Positions 1 to 6,309 are shown, numbered from the stretch's first letter. The stretch: DNA of 8,135 nt from an uncultured Peptococcaceae bacterium (GCA_902496505.1 CABVBB010000074.1:1-8135); one strand, 5' to 3'. Program-made: numbers and translations. The notes: generated by a model not told the origin, from the letters alone.

Positions 1-626
1 AATATCTGGTCTACTTTTGACAGAAGCTGCTTATTATGCGTGACCATCACCACAGTTATCCCTTCTCTTGCTAATGCCTGCAAAATATTGATCACATGTT
101 CCTCATTGGTTTCATCCAGATTACCAGTAGGTTCATCAGCTAAAATGATCTTTGGTTTGTTGACCAAAGCCCGCGCTATAGCCACACGCTGCTGTTCTCC
201 ACCCGATAATTGCGCTGGAAAATGAGACAGTCGGCCGCCCAGCCCCATTTGCTCCAGCAATTGTTCTGCTCGCTTCTGACACTCAGCAAATCCTGCTGAT
301 ATCAGCATAGGCATCATCACATTCTCTACTGCTGTCAAATTCGCATTAAGAAAAAACGACTGAAAGACAAACCCTATCTGCTTGTTACGTAACTCAGCCC
401 GTTCCTTGATCCCAAGCCTTTTTATATCGCGCCCATCAATCAATATTTTCCCCTCGGTCGGTTCATCCAGTGTTCCAAGTATCTGCAAAAGGGTTGTCTT
501 GCCAACTCCCGAATCTCCAATAATGCCATAAAATTTCCCAGCTTCAAAAGTATAGTTGACTGCATTTAAAATCGTCAACTGCTTAGAAAATCGTTTACTC
601 ACATTCTGCAGCACAATACGCTCCAT
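1..626 (-). CDS. ABC transporter ATP-binding protein, LolD/MacB type (C-terminus cut by window edge)
   Basis: This is the cytoplasmic ATPase that would power an exporter or lipoprotein/peptide-extruding ABC complex of the LolD/MacB/SalX class. 208 residues are visible. Motifs in order: Walker A GDSGVGKTT (37-45, Thr in the usual Ser place), Q-loop Gln89 in VFQSFFL, signature LSGGEQQR (140-147), Walker B IILADEP (160-166, catalytic Glu165), D-loop NLD and H-loop His197 in VTHN. Family members are about 220-235 residues, so probably only the last 10-30 are missing. The start at 626 is set by an AGGAGG eight bases upstream. The permease is not in view and may follow to the left. The gene has its own promoter with a LytTR-like box and a terminator-like hairpin in its leader, so it is probably induced rather than constitutive. 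The family assignment is secure; the substrate (bacteriocin, antibiotic, lipid or peptide) cannot be read from the sequence. Confidence 0.95.
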   Translation of the reverse strand, partial: MERIVLQNVSKRFSKQLTILNAVNYTFEAGKFYGIIGDSGVGKTTLLQILGTLDEPTEGKILIDGRDIKRLGIKERAELRNKQIGFVFQSFFLNANLTAVENVMMPMLISAGFAECQKRAEQLLEQMGLGGRLSHFPAQLSGGEQQRVAIARALVNKPKIILADEPTGNLDETNEEHVINILQALAREGITVVMVTHNKQLLSKVDQI

Positions 627-641
627 TGGCTTCGCCTCCTT

Positions 642-681
642 AAAAAAACTGGCAGTCATAGACTCACTCTACAACTGCCAG
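642..681 (-). terminator. Leader terminator (putative attenuator) before the ABC ATPase gene
   Basis: Read on the minus strand, a 14-bp stem (arms 668-681 and 649-662, two G-U wobbles, 5-base loop GTGAG) is followed at once by seven T (642-648) and then by the AAGGAGG ribosome binding site of the ABC ATPase. It is a textbook intrinsic terminator lying between the promoter near 741-768 and the start codon at 626. The gene upstream already has its own terminator at 818-846, so this one most likely acts on the ABC leader transcript. Transcription would have to read through it for expression. A possible 8-codon leader ORF (718-692, minus) ends 10 bases before the stem, but I see no ribosome binding site for it. 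Confidence 0.75.
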
Positions 682-740
682 CAATACATGATCAGTTAAA
701 GCTGCTCATTTGCACCATTGCATTACGATATGCTCAGTCT

Positions 741-768
741 AGCATACCCCAGCCGGATATTTCTACAA
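741..768 (-). promoter_or_regulatory. Promoter of the ABC ATPase gene
   Basis: On the minus strand, -35 TTGTAG (763-768) and -10 TATGCT (741-746) are separated by 16 bp; transcription would start near 734, giving a leader of about 105 bases. Both hexamers are imperfect, as expected for an activator-dependent promoter. The promoter upstream of the gene at 844-1230 has the same -10, TATGCTAG, the same 16-bp spacing and the same upstream box, which is the main support for the call. Confidence 0.6.
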
Positions 769-775
769 ATCATGC

Positions 776-805
776 GCAAGCGGTCAAAAGCTTGTCATGA
801 GCGGC
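776..805 (-). promoter_or_regulatory. LytTR-like direct-repeat operator, copy A
   Basis: On the minus strand: GCCGCTCAT, 12-bp spacer GACAAGCTTTTG, then ACCGCTTGC, ending 7 bp before the -35 of the ABC promoter. The published consensus for LytTR-domain regulators is two 9-bp direct repeats, [TA][AC][CA]GTTN[AG][TG], separated by 12-13 bp. Each half here fits 7 of 9 positions. The spacer is identical to that of copy B at 1353-1382. An alternative reading is a tandem TGAC repeat with 11-bp period (TGACAAGCTTTTGACC), which would suit an OmpR-type regulator. Confidence 0.55.
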
Positions 806-817
806 TTTTCCGCACAC

Positions 818-846
818 AAAAAAACAGACCAGCCGAAGCCGGTCTA
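818..846 (-). terminator. Intrinsic terminator of the small membrane-anchored protein gene
   Basis: On the minus strand an 8-bp stem, AGACCGGC pairing with GCTGGTCT (one G-U), closes a TTCG tetraloop of the very stable C(UUCG)G kind and is followed after one or two bases by seven T (818-824). The stem begins inside the stop codon TAG (844-846) of the gene it ends, so there is essentially no 3' untranslated spacer. Confidence 0.88.
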
Positions 847-1230
847 TTTTCCTGGAAGTTCGATTTTCCATTCCCCATCAACTTTTTTGAAGAAAATATA
901 GCCGATCTTTTTTTCTCCATTATCGTAGTAACGTGTAACACCGACTAAAGCAGCGTCGCCATTTATTTCAGCCGGACCCACTTTTTCTTTCCTAATGCCT
1001 TCCATACTCACCACATGGAATTCTGCTTCATCATAATTCTTATCTGTTAGTTCCCATGCGTCTCCAAGAGTCTCCGCCGACTGGATCGCTTGGCAATATT
1101 CTACTGCCATTTGTCTGATCGCTTTTTCCTCTTCTGTCGGCCAATCGATCACTGATAGCACGAACACAGCCGCAGCCGCCAAAACAGCCAATCCGATCCC
1201 AACAACATAACGCCGCACTTTTTTCGCCAC
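844..1230 (-). CDS. Small membrane-anchored protein with an extracytoplasmic domain, function unknown
   Basis: The 128-residue product starts with a basic stretch (MAKKVRR) and one hydrophobic segment (about 8-28), which fits an uncleaved signal anchor; there is no lipobox cysteine. Residues 31-128 would lie outside the membrane. The pattern of a helical first half, then GDAALVGVTRYYDNG (91-105) and a final KKVDGEWKIELPG (115-127), resembles small NTF2-like or DUF4878-like domains; that is a resemblance only. The start is GTG at 1230, preceded by AGGAGGGG about six bases away. The gene has its own promoter with a LytTR-like box immediately behind the sensor kinase gene, and a terminator overlapping its stop codon, so it is transcribed alone. 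By context it may be an accessory, sensor-modulating or self-protection protein acting with the ABC exporter. Real gene: confident. Role: unknown. Confidence 0.85.
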   Translation of the reverse strand: MAKKVRRYVVGIGLAVLAAAAVFVLSVIDWPTEEEKAIRQMAVEYCQAIQSAETLGDAWELTDKNYDEAEFHVVSMEGIRKEKVGPAEINGDAALVGVTRYYDNGEKKIGYIFFKKVDGEWKIELPGK

Positions 1231-1317
1231 GATCGTCCCCTCCTACGATAGCCAAAATACCAAAAGCTTGCATCTCACCAGCCAGACAGTCTGTTTGATT
1301 ATCTGCTCCATTATCCT

Positions 1318-1345
1318 AGCATATCATTGCCAACCCTGTCCACAA
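1318..1345 (-). promoter_or_regulatory. Promoter of the small membrane-anchored protein gene
   Basis: On the minus strand, -35 TTGTGG (1340-1345) and -10 TATGCT (1318-1323, continuing as TATGCTAG) with 16 bp between; start of transcription near 1311, leader about 80 bases. The hexamers, spacing and distance to the upstream box equal those of the ABC promoter at 741-768, although the spacer sequences between hexamers differ. That kind of selective conservation supports function. Confidence 0.6.
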
Positions 1346-1352
1346 TTCCGCC

Positions 1353-1382
1353 TCAAATGGTCAAAAGCTTGTCATGAACGGT
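1353..1382 (-). promoter_or_regulatory. LytTR-like direct-repeat operator, copy B
   Basis: On the minus strand: ACCGTTCAT (fits the published LytTR half-site consensus at all nine positions), the 12-bp spacer GACAAGCTTTTG, then ACCATTTGA (7 of 9), ending 7 bp before the -35. The first base of the box is the last base of the TGA stop of the histidine kinase gene. A 23-bp core (1359-1381) matches copy A (782-804) with one mismatch. The likely binder is the partner response regulator of that kinase, which is not in the window. Confidence 0.62.
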
Positions 1383-2698
1383 CATTCATTCGCCAAGACT
1401 GCCATAAAAGTAAACCGCTCATCATCACAGTGCAATTTCAGCTGGCCATGGTGTTTTTCAGCCATCGCTTTGACATTGGTCAGGCCAATACCATGGCGCA
1501 GGGTATCTCTCTTCTGCGTGGGCAGTGCATCCTTTTCCACATTGACTCGCTGCTGGATAGGATTGGTGATAACGATCTTGAACCAATTATGCTGCAAGAT
1601 CATATCACAGGTGATCACTTTACCTGCTGGTTCGGGAAGTTTAGCAACTGCTTCCAAGGCATTATCCAAGCCATTTGCCAGTACGACGACCAAGTCTGCA
1701 ACTTCGATCTGGATCGTTTGTGCCAGGGCTATCGTGCATTTGAGTTCTGCGCCCAAAGACTCGGCCAGCTGCTGCTTATTATCTAATACAGCATCCAGCG
1801 CGATATTGCCTGTGATCGTTTGCATCGTGCTGCTGAGGTAACCTTCTGTCTTCTTGATATAATCCAGCGATTCTTGCAGCTGACCGTGTTGGATATAACC
1901 CGCGATAACGACGAAGGCATTTTTGATCTCATGGTTCCACTGCCTCAGCGATTGGTTTTTGGCCGCCAGAGCTTCGTAATATTGCTGCTGACTGGCGATC
2001 TGCTGCTTGGCTACTGCATGCTCCTGTTCTAAGCGGGCAGTCTCCGTCAAGCGGTTGAACAACACAAAAATGCCGATATCCGCTACCAAAAATAAAATGG
2101 TGATCACCAAAAGGATCAGCATGCCTGTAAGATCATTATTACGCATGAAAGCATAATCCAGCACAAAAAATGTCAGGATCGTGATCAGTGGAAAGCCGAG
2201 CAGCAAGCAAAAATTTTGCAGCGACAATCTGCCTTGGGGACAGCGGGACTTCTTGATCCATTCCGCTAAAAACTGGGTCAGAGTGAGCGCCAAACATTTG
2301 GAAATGGACAGCCCTAAAATATATTCCTGCAGATCACCACGGCCTGCTACATAGATCCTGCCATGTACCAAGATGAGGAGCGCATGCATGACATATTCCA
2401 GCATGGATACCATCAAGATATAACAAAAACCCGCAAAAAATTTTGTCCAAAACTGTCCGCGATAAAAAAGTATTGTTGAGCACGAGATCAGCAATAGGTA
2501 GCAGATCGTTCGTCCGTAGGACAGCTCGATACCATAAGAAATCGCCAAAAGGCAGCCGCCCAAAGCCAGATAAGCTGCTGCGCCTATATACCACGGAAAA
2601 CGCATCGGTCCCAATAAAATATGCATAAAGTATGCCAGCAGGATGACCTCCATCACCACTCCTGCTAAGTCTATCCAAAATTTCAGATCCGTGAGCAT
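1382..2698 (-). CDS. Sensor histidine kinase, GHKL type (AgrC/LytS/CitA-like peptide- or signal-sensing class)
   Basis: The 438-residue integral membrane kinase has six or seven hydrophobic segments (about 10-30, 36-56, 64-80, 86-111, 127-146, 163-182, 190-214), a coiled-coil linker (218-250) and a cytoplasmic kinase core. The phospho-acceptor is His256 in RQWNHEIKN. The ATP-binding lid follows: N-box VLANGLDNALEA (339-350, Asn342 and Asn346), IVITNP (375-380) and G-box HGIGLTNVK (402-410). There is no PAS or HAMP domain; the membrane part is the probable sensor, as in peptide-pheromone and antimicrobial-sensing kinases of this class. Start at 2698 has GGGAGGG five to six bases upstream. Such kinases normally pair with an adjacent LytTR-type response regulator, but none is encoded next to it here: upstream is a terminator, downstream a promoter with a LytTR-like box. 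Family: confident; the signal is unknown. Confidence 0.93.
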   Translation of the reverse strand: MLTDLKFWIDLAGVVMEVILLAYFMHILLGPMRFPWYIGAAAYLALGGCLLAISYGIELSYGRTICYLLLISCSTILFYRGQFWTKFFAGFCYILMVSMLEYVMHALLILVHGRIYVAGRGDLQEYILGLSISKCLALTLTQFLAEWIKKSRCPQGRLSLQNFCLLLGFPLITILTFFVLDYAFMRNNDLTGMLILLVITILFLVADIGIFVLFNRLTETARLEQEHAVAKQQIASQQQYYEALAAKNQSLRQWNHEIKNAFVVIAGYIQHGQLQESLDYIKKTEGYLSSTMQTITGNIALDAVLDNKQQLAESLGAELKCTIALAQTIQIEVADLVVVLANGLDNALEAVAKLPEPAGKVITCDMILQHNWFKIVITNPIQQRVNVEKDALPTQKRDTLRHGIGLTNVKAMAEKHHGQLKLHCDDERFTFMAVLANE

Positions 2699-2749
2699 GA
2701 TACCCTCCCTTTATTTTCATCTGAATCCCCCAAATAGTTGCTTGGCCTT

Positions 2750-2758
2750 ATTGTACCA
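2750..2758 (-). promoter_or_regulatory. Extended -10 promoter of the histidine kinase gene
   Basis: On the minus strand TGGTACAAT provides an extended -10 (TGn plus TACAAT, 2750-2755). No good -35 is seen at 17 bp, which is usual for extended -10 promoters. Transcription would start near 2743, about 45 bases before the ATG. The LytTR-like box found at the two downstream promoters is absent here, so the kinase itself does not look autoregulated by that element. Confidence 0.5.
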
Positions 2759-2816
2759 TATGGAAGTGCGCTTCTTCTATCGATTCCTCTTTTTGCAGCC
2801 ATTACTGGAACAAGGC

Positions 2817-2854
2817 AAAAAGAGCCTCTCTCATGGTGAGAGGGGCTCTTTTTT
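2817..2854 (-). terminator. Strong intrinsic terminator after the femX-like gene
   Basis: A 17-base arm (2817-2833) pairs with 2837-2853, one G-U, around a 3-base loop. The core is GAGCC/GGCTC flanked by A and T runs on both sides, so it can act in either direction. It lies 25 bases past the stop of the femX-like gene and ends the lysO-argS-femX transcript before the histidine kinase promoter. Confidence 0.9.
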
Positions 2855-2878
2855 ATCCATCAGGCAGCCGTCGGGGCT

Positions 2879-3961
2879 TTACTGAGCGGATCTTTTCTTT
2901 TTGGCAGCGATGCGTTTGCGGACGAGCTTTTGGTAGATGGGCTCGAAGGTATTCCAGAACCAATTCCAGAAGGGCTTGTAGACGAGATCGAACTCGCCGA
3001 CGAATTGGGTGTATTCGCCGTTGAAGCCGCGCTTGAATTTGACGAGGCCGTAGAGCGGATGGTCTTCGCCTACATCGCCGGGCACGCCGCGGAAATCGTA
3101 GAGGGTGCAGCCGTTGGCCTTGGCCCACTGGATCATGGTCCACTGGATAAGGTAGTTGGGCATGACGTTGCGGTGCTCATTGCTGGAAGCGCCGTAGAGG
3201 TACCAGCATTTTTCGCCGAAAATGAGGGCTAAGGTACCGGCGATATATTGGCCTTCGTATTCGGCCATGAAGATCTTGGCTAGGCCGCGCTCGACGAGAT
3301 AGGTCCACATGTCTTCAAAGTAGCTGTAGCTGCGCACCAGGAATTTGTCTCGTTCGCAGGTCTCTTTGAGGATGCGGTAAAACTCGGGCAGGTCGTCTTT
3401 GGTGCCCTCTTTGATGGTCACGCCTTTGCGTCCGGCCAGGCGGATATTGTAGCGGGTCTTCTGGTGCATGTTGGCCAGAAGGGTCTCTTCGTCAGGGGTG
3501 ATGTCCAGTCGGAAAACATAGCGGGGCTGCACGCCTTCGAACCCTTCGCCGACTTCTGCGCTTTTGAAGCCGCGCTTGAGGAGCATCTGGTGAAATGCTT
3601 CGTCGCTGCTTTTGATATCGGGATCGATCTTGAGGAAGATGGCTTTATGCTTTTTGGCCTGCGCTTTGATCTCTGCTAGCAGAAAATCGAAGACGTCTTC
3701 ATTGGTGATGTCCCAGACAGGGCCGCGGGGTGCATAGAAGATGCTCATGCCGATGACGGGGATCTTGCGTTTGAGCAGACTTACAGCGGCCACTGGTTTG
3801 CCGTCCTCCTCGACCAAGAGGCGGATCGCTTCCCAGCCGGTGCGGGCTTTGACTTCGCCCCATTCGTAGGATTGGAGGATGTGGCCTTTGGGCACGCTGG
3901 CGATATAATCGTCAAAAACCTGCCGGTCGGCTTCTGTGATGACTCTTGCTTTCATAACCAT
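2879..3961 (-). CDS. femX: FemX/FemAB-family aminoacyl-tRNA-dependent peptidoglycan ligase
   Basis: Enzymes of this family move an amino acid from aminoacyl-tRNA to the lysine or diaminopimelate side chain of lipid II or UDP-MurNAc-pentapeptide, building the peptide cross-bridge at the inner face of the membrane. The 360-residue product shows family marks: SYEWGEVK (31-38), the tandem GNAT-like folds, KTRYNIRLAGRKGV (168-181) and the C-terminal block YDFRGVPGD (288-296) followed by KFKRGFNG (308-315) and YKPFWN. The long coiled-coil arm of FemA is absent, so it is closer in build to the FemX of Weissella. The basic tail KRIAAKKKR is probably surface exposed. It lies 27 bp behind argS in the same direction, with GGGAGG 11 bases before the first ATG; a second ATG two codons on is possible. 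Donor tRNA and acceptor residue cannot be read from sequence. The symbol reflects family only. Confidence 0.88.
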   Translation of the reverse strand: MVMKARVITEADRQVFDDYIASVPKGHILQSYEWGEVKARTGWEAIRLLVEEDGKPVAAVSLLKRKIPVIGMSIFYAPRGPVWDITNEDVFDFLLAEIKAQAKKHKAIFLKIDPDIKSSDEAFHQMLLKRGFKSAEVGEGFEGVQPRYVFRLDITPDEETLLANMHQKTRYNIRLAGRKGVTIKEGTKDDLPEFYRILKETCERDKFLVRSYSYFEDMWTYLVERGLAKIFMAEYEGQYIAGTLALIFGEKCWYLYGASSNEHRNVMPNYLIQWTMIQWAKANGCTLYDFRGVPGDVGEDHPLYGLVKFKRGFNGEYTQFVGEFDLVYKPFWNWFWNTFEPIYQKLVRKRIAAKKKRSAQ

Positions 3962-3988
3962 GGTTTGCTTAGCCTCCCAGAGGTAGGA

Positions 3989-5665
3989 TTACATACGTTC
4001 GGGTGCAGAGACGCCGAGCAGCGTCAGGACATTGCGCAGGGCGATACGGGCTGCATCGACCAGGACCAGACGAGCGGCTTTCAGCGCCTGATCGTCGGTG
4101 AGCACCTTGCAGTTGTTGTAGAAGCTGTGGAAAAGGGTCGCCAGGTCGGTGGCATAGCGCGCCATGCGGTAGGGCGCCAGGTCTGCGGCAGCAGAGGCGA
4201 TCTCCTGCGGCAGATCAGCGATCTTGCGGATGAGATCCAGTTCTGCCGGATGGGTGAGCACAGTGAGATCAACGCTCTCTGCCTGAGGCACGTCCATGCC
4301 GGCGGCGCTCAGGATGCTGCAGATGCGAGCATGCGCATACTGGACGTAATAAACGGGGTTGTCGCTGGATTCTTTCTTCGCCAGATCCAAATCGAAATCC
4401 AGATGGCTGTCAGGATTACGCATGACGAAGAAGTAGCGGGCAGCGTCTTTGCCGACCTCTTCGATCAACTCTTCTAAGGTGACGAACTGGCCGGTACGCT
4501 TGCTCATACGCACCAATTCGCCGTTTTGGTACAAGCGTACCAGCTGCATGAGGATGATGGTCAGCCGCTCGGGATCATAGCCCAAAGCCTGCATAGCACC
4601 TTTCATGCGGGCCACATGACCATGATGGTCTGCGCCCCAAATATTGATGACGCGCTCAAAGCCACGGTCGAATTTATTTTTATGGTATGCAATATCAGCG
4701 GCAAAATACGTGGGAATACCGTTGGCACGCACCAAAACTTCGTCTTTCTCGTCGCCGAATTCGGTGGTCTTGAGCCACTTCGCGCCGTCTTTTTCGTAGA
4801 CATAGCCTTTTTCGGCCAATTCATCGACCACGGCAAAGATCGCGCCGCTGTCGTGCAGCGTCTGCTCGCTGAACCACACGTCGTACTCCACGCCGAAAGC
4901 CGCCAGACCTTTTTGGATGCCGGCCAATTTCTCCGCCAGAGCGGTCTTGGTCATTTTCGCCAGCCGTTCTTCTTCGGACAGCTGGGTATAAGCATCGCCT
5001 ACTTCAGCGATAATATGCTTGGCCGTGTCGATGATGTCTACACCATGGTAGCCATCTTCCGGGAAGGGATAATCAGTCTGACCCAGCTCTTGGAAATAGC
5101 GGGCTTCCAAGGATTTGCCCAATTTGATGATCTGATTGCCGGCGTCGTTGATATAGTATTCTTTGGACACTTCGTAGCCAGCCATGCGCATGCAGTTGGT
5201 CAGCGAATCGCCCAGCGCGCCGCCGCGGGCATTGCCCATATGCAAAAGACCTGTCGGATTGGCGCTGACGAATTCCACCTGCACCTTTTGACCGGCGCCC
5301 ATATCACTGGAACCAAAGGCTGTATCCTCCGCCTGAACAGCGGGCAGGATCGCGTAGATCCACTGGGGCTTAAGATAAAAATTGATAAAGCCAGGGCCTG
5401 CGATCTCCACATGATCAACTACGCCGCCCTCCATATCCAACTGATCCACGATAGCCTGCGCGATGTCGCGGGGCTTCATCTTGGCCTGCTTGGTCAAGGT
5501 CATGGCCACATTGCTGGCGAAATCGCCGTGGTCTTTATCCTTGGGCACCTCGATGATAAAATCGGGGCACGTTTCATAATTCAGTTTGCCTGCTTCTTTG
5601 GCCTTCGCCACGCTCTGCGCTACTTCGCTGCGCAAAGTCTCCATTACCTCTTTGACAAGATTCAT
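3989..5665 (-). CDS. argS: Arginyl-tRNA synthetase
   Basis: The cytoplasmic class I synthetase joins arginine to tRNA-Arg using ATP. The 558 residues match the usual length. An N-terminal tRNA-recognition domain (about 1-90, with HGDFASN at 46-52) precedes the Rossmann catalytic domain. The HIGH motif appears as HMGN (142-145) within ANPTGLLHMGNARGG and the KMSK loop as RMSKRTG (386-392), i.e. Lys to Arg at the first position. The C-terminal anticodon-binding DALR domain starts near 435 (YVQYAHARI) and ends with the family's typical GVSAPERM. Start at 5665 has GGAGG seven bases upstream. It lies 43 bp behind the lysO large gene, with a weak hairpin between, and 27 bp before the femX-like gene, so co-transcription of all four is likely. 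Confidence 0.98.
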   Translation of the reverse strand: MNLVKEVMETLRSEVAQSVAKAKEAGKLNYETCPDFIIEVPKDKDHGDFASNVAMTLTKQAKMKPRDIAQAIVDQLDMEGGVVDHVEIAGPGFINFYLKPQWIYAILPAVQAEDTAFGSSDMGAGQKVQVEFVSANPTGLLHMGNARGGALGDSLTNCMRMAGYEVSKEYYINDAGNQIIKLGKSLEARYFQELGQTDYPFPEDGYHGVDIIDTAKHIIAEVGDAYTQLSEEERLAKMTKTALAEKLAGIQKGLAAFGVEYDVWFSEQTLHDSGAIFAVVDELAEKGYVYEKDGAKWLKTTEFGDEKDEVLVRANGIPTYFAADIAYHKNKFDRGFERVINIWGADHHGHVARMKGAMQALGYDPERLTIILMQLVRLYQNGELVRMSKRTGQFVTLEELIEEVGKDAARYFFVMRNPDSHLDFDLDLAKKESSDNPVYYVQYAHARICSILSAAGMDVPQAESVDLTVLTHPAELDLIRKIADLPQEIASAAADLAPYRMARYATDLATLFHSFYNNCKVLTDDQALKAARLVLVDAARIALRNVLTLLGVSAPERM

Positions 5666-5691
5666 TTCCCATCCTCCATCTTTTCGTCTAT

Positions 5692-5720
5692 AAAATCGTC
5701 AGCTGCGCTCAGCCCAGCTG
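5692..5720 (-). terminator. Weak hairpin between lysO and argS
   Basis: CAGCTG at 5700-5705 and 5715-5720 pair around a G-G mismatch, a GC/GC step and a TGA loop; the hairpin includes the lysO stop codon (5709-5711). On the minus strand only four T follow (5692-5695), five bases past the stem. It may be a partial terminator or an RNA stability or processing element, adjusting argS relative to lysO. I do not call it a full terminator, as no clear new promoter for argS is seen. Confidence 0.35.
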
Positions 5721-6308
5721 ATAAATGATCGGTACGATAACGGGCACCAGCGCGGTCAAGATCGCCCCGCTGATAAAGCCCAATAATGCCACATGGTGGC
5801 CGCATGCCTTGCTCACTAACGGCATGGTGGTATCCATAGCGGTCGCGCCTCCCGGAGCGATCGCGGCGATCTTGCCGACCTTGGCCGCCACCAGCGGAAT
5901 GATCAGCATAGCGATGATCTCCCGAAAGGCATTGGAAAGCAGCGCTACTGCGCCTAATTCCACATTGCCCATCTGGCTGATCATCAGCCCTGACAGGCTG
6001 TACCAGCCAAAACCAGCGCCCACGGTCATGGCCTCATGGACGGGCATGTCCAAAAACAGACCGCTCACCGCTGCGCCGGCCAGAGAACCCAGCGCTACTG
6101 CCAGCGGGATCATCGCCACCCGCCAGCCCATATGAAACAACTTCTGCCATACTTCTTTATTTTGACCCAGACCGATGCCGACGACCAAGAGAAGCGCGCA
6201 TAAAAGCCAGCTGCTGGCCTGATCAGCCAAGGCAAAAAACTCCGCAAAGATCCCCAGTCGTCCCACTAAAACGCCCAGGACCACTGCGGCAATGACGAGT
6301 AGAGTCAT
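5709..6308 (-). CDS. lysO: LysO-family lysine exporter, large C-terminal part
   Basis: The 199-residue membrane protein (Lys_export, formerly DUF340) matches the C-terminal two thirds of E. coli LysO (YbjE), an L-lysine exporter of the inner membrane. Hydrophobic segments lie near 1-20, 31-50, 62-86, 97-112, 118-142 and 174-196. Two strongly conserved family blocks are visible: GFGWYSLSG (99-107) and GGATAMDTTMP (153-163), with the membrane-embedded Asp159 probably functional in transport. The start at 6308 is chosen because GGGAGGAG stands seven bases upstream and because it aligns with the family; a longer reading to 6359 would overlap the preceding gene. One base separates it from the stop of the small part, so translation is probably coupled. 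The two products together make about 290 residues, equal to the single-chain protein. Confidence 0.92.
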   Translation of the reverse strand: MTLLVIAAVVLGVLVGRLGIFAEFFALADQASSWLLCALLLVVGIGLGQNKEVWQKLFHMGWRVAMIPLAVALGSLAGAAVSGLFLDMPVHEAMTVGAGFGWYSLSGLMISQMGNVELGAVALLSNAFREIIAMLIIPLVAAKVGKIAAIAPGGATAMDTTMPLVSKACGHHVALLGFISGAILTALVPVIVPIIYQLG

Positions 6309-6309
6309 C

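Noticed and set aside
1283..1293. Palindrome CAGACAGTCTG in the leader of the small protein gene
   Set aside because: Too short a loop for a hairpin, not repeated elsewhere in the window, and no T-tract follows; probably chance.
782..1381. The 23-bp repeat pair as ends of a small mobile element or CRISPR-like repeats
   Set aside because: The two copies are in direct orientation, there are only two, no target duplication is visible, and both sit at the same place relative to promoter hexamers, which favours operators.
1268..1841. Plus-strand open frames of 155-172 codons opposite the histidine kinase gene
   Set aside because: They lie antisense to a kinase core with intact H, N and G boxes, have no ribosome binding site and give low-complexity, Cys-rich nonsense products.
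4526..5728. 400-codon plus-strand open frame opposite argS
   Set aside because: Antisense shadow of a full-length, motif-complete arginyl-tRNA synthetase; His-rich composition typical of such shadows.
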